Of a stretch of 6,249 nucleotides of DNA, positions 5,666 through 6,249 are shown piece by piece. A program made the translations under genes and the position numbers. Position 1 is the stretch's first letter. Each line of letters begins with the position of its first letter. The notes beneath the pieces were generated by a model. It worked only from the letters and a program-made list of their open reading frames with translations, did not search any database and had not been told where the DNA came from. Source of the DNA: Deltaproteobacteria bacterium (GTDB lineage Bacteria; Desulfobacterota; DSM-4660; Desulfatiglandales; Desulfatiglandaceae); assembly GCA_019314425.1 (NCBI GenBank), contig JAFCZI010000145.1, positions 1 through 6,249 on the forward strand. Reading direction: 5' to 3'.

Positions 5666-6249
5666 GCTCCAAAGTGATTTTTCCCCCTGCGGCGATCAGC
5701 CCCAGGCCATCAACACGCTGGAAGAAGGCATTGAACAGGGATTGAAACACCAGGTGCTCCTGGGGGTAACCGGCTCGGGAAAAACCTTCACCATGGCCCA
5801 CGTGATTGCCAAAACCGGAAAAACAACCCTGGTGATCGCCCCCAACAAAACCCTGGCCGCCCAGCTGTATAGCGAGTTGCACAACCTCTTCCCCGAAAAC
5901 GCAGTCCATTACTTCGTGAGCTATTACGACTACTACCAGCCGGAAGCCTACATTCCCCAGTCGGATACTTATATTCAGAAAGACTCCCACATCAACGATC
6001 AGATCGACAAGATGCGCCACGCCGCCACACGGGCGCTCCTGGACCGGAACGATGTAATCATCGTGGCGAGCGTCTCCTGCATTTACGGCCTCGGGTCACC
6101 TGAAACCTATCACGACATGCTTCTCCTTCTCGAAACGGGACGTACCCTATCGAGAGAAGACGCGGTGAAAAAACTGGTGGAGATCCAGTACGAACGGGGC
6201 GATATGGACTTCTATCGGGGCCGCTTTCGCGTGCGGGGGGACGTGCTAG
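5658..6249 (+). CDS. uvrB: Excinuclease ABC subunit B (UvrB), 5' part, truncated by window edge
   Basis: UvrB is the DNA-dependent ATPase of the UvrABC nucleotide excision repair complex; it takes damaged DNA from UvrA and recruits UvrC. About 197 of some 670 residues are present and there is no stop in frame. The N-terminus [18 protein letters not shown] carries the adenine-contacting GDQ, with Cys11 where Ser is common. Walker A is GVTGSGKT (36-43) with K42. [10 protein letters not shown] is motif Ia, and [15 protein letters not shown] is the start of the beta-hairpin that clamps the DNA strand. [14 protein letters not shown] and the end RFRVRGDVL match the family. The start ATG 5658 overlaps the cysS stop by 8 nt. 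The final TAG of the window is out of frame. Confidence 0.97.
   Translation, partial: MFKLQSDFSPCGDQPQAINTLEEGIEQGLKHQVLLGVTGSGKTFTMAHVIAKTGKTTLVIAPNKTLAAQLYSELHNLFPENAVHYFVSYYDYYQPEAYIPQSDTYIQKDSHINDQIDKMRHAATRALLDRNDVIIVASVSCIYGLGSPETYHDMLLLLETGRTLSREDAVKKLVEIQYERGDMDFYRGRFRVRGDVL

Noticed and set aside
6247..6249. TAG at the window end as a premature uvrB stop
   Set aside because: It is out of frame: the uvrB codons read GAC, GTG, CTA, then G, consistent with the normal sequence continuing past the edge.

Overview
The window looks like a chromosomal housekeeping segment from an anaerobic deltaproteobacterium (Desulfobacterota, probably a Desulfobacterales-type sulfate reducer). This assignment is an inference. 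It rests on moderate-to-high GC coding sequence, a selenocysteine-pathway gene (selA), a tRNA with encoded CCA, an FmdB-type zinc ribbon protein with a Cys-rich tail, and the overall protein flavour. No mobile element, CRISPR array or phage gene is visible.

Layout. At the left end a strong hairpin flanked by A and T runs acts as a bidirectional terminator. It sits just downstream of a minus-strand tRNA-His(GTG) gene. That tRNA has its own well-formed sigma70-type promoter, divergent from a second consensus-like promoter that drives the plus-strand genes. From there every protein gene is on the plus strand: selA (L-seryl-tRNA(Sec) selenium transferase), a gmhA-type sedoheptulose-7-phosphate isomerase, an unassigned protein of about 322 residues that resembles the deoxyhypusine-synthase/TIGR00300-like NAD-binding fold, a small FmdB zinc ribbon protein, ispF (MEP pathway), cysS (cysteinyl-tRNA synthetase), and the first 197 codons of uvrB (nucleotide excision repair), which runs off the right edge.

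How they relate. The genes are tightly packed: a 3-nt gap between selA and gmhA, gaps of 34 and 35 nt on either side of the unassigned gene, an 11-nt ispF/cysS overlap and an 8-nt cysS/uvrB overlap. A single long transcript from the promoter upstream of selA is plausible. The one conspicuous gap, 59 nt between fmdB and ispF, carries five tandem heptamers and may divide the run into two units. The functions (selenocysteine synthesis, heptose synthesis, isoprenoid precursors, cysteine charging, DNA repair) do not form one pathway, so this is mainly a housekeeping cluster.

The most interesting items are the unassigned DHS-like protein, the in-frame arrangement of the selA UGA stop with the gmhA start, the heptamer array, and a selA promoter whose -10 lies inside a perfect palindrome. 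I see no convincing evidence of a wholly new defence or mobile system.
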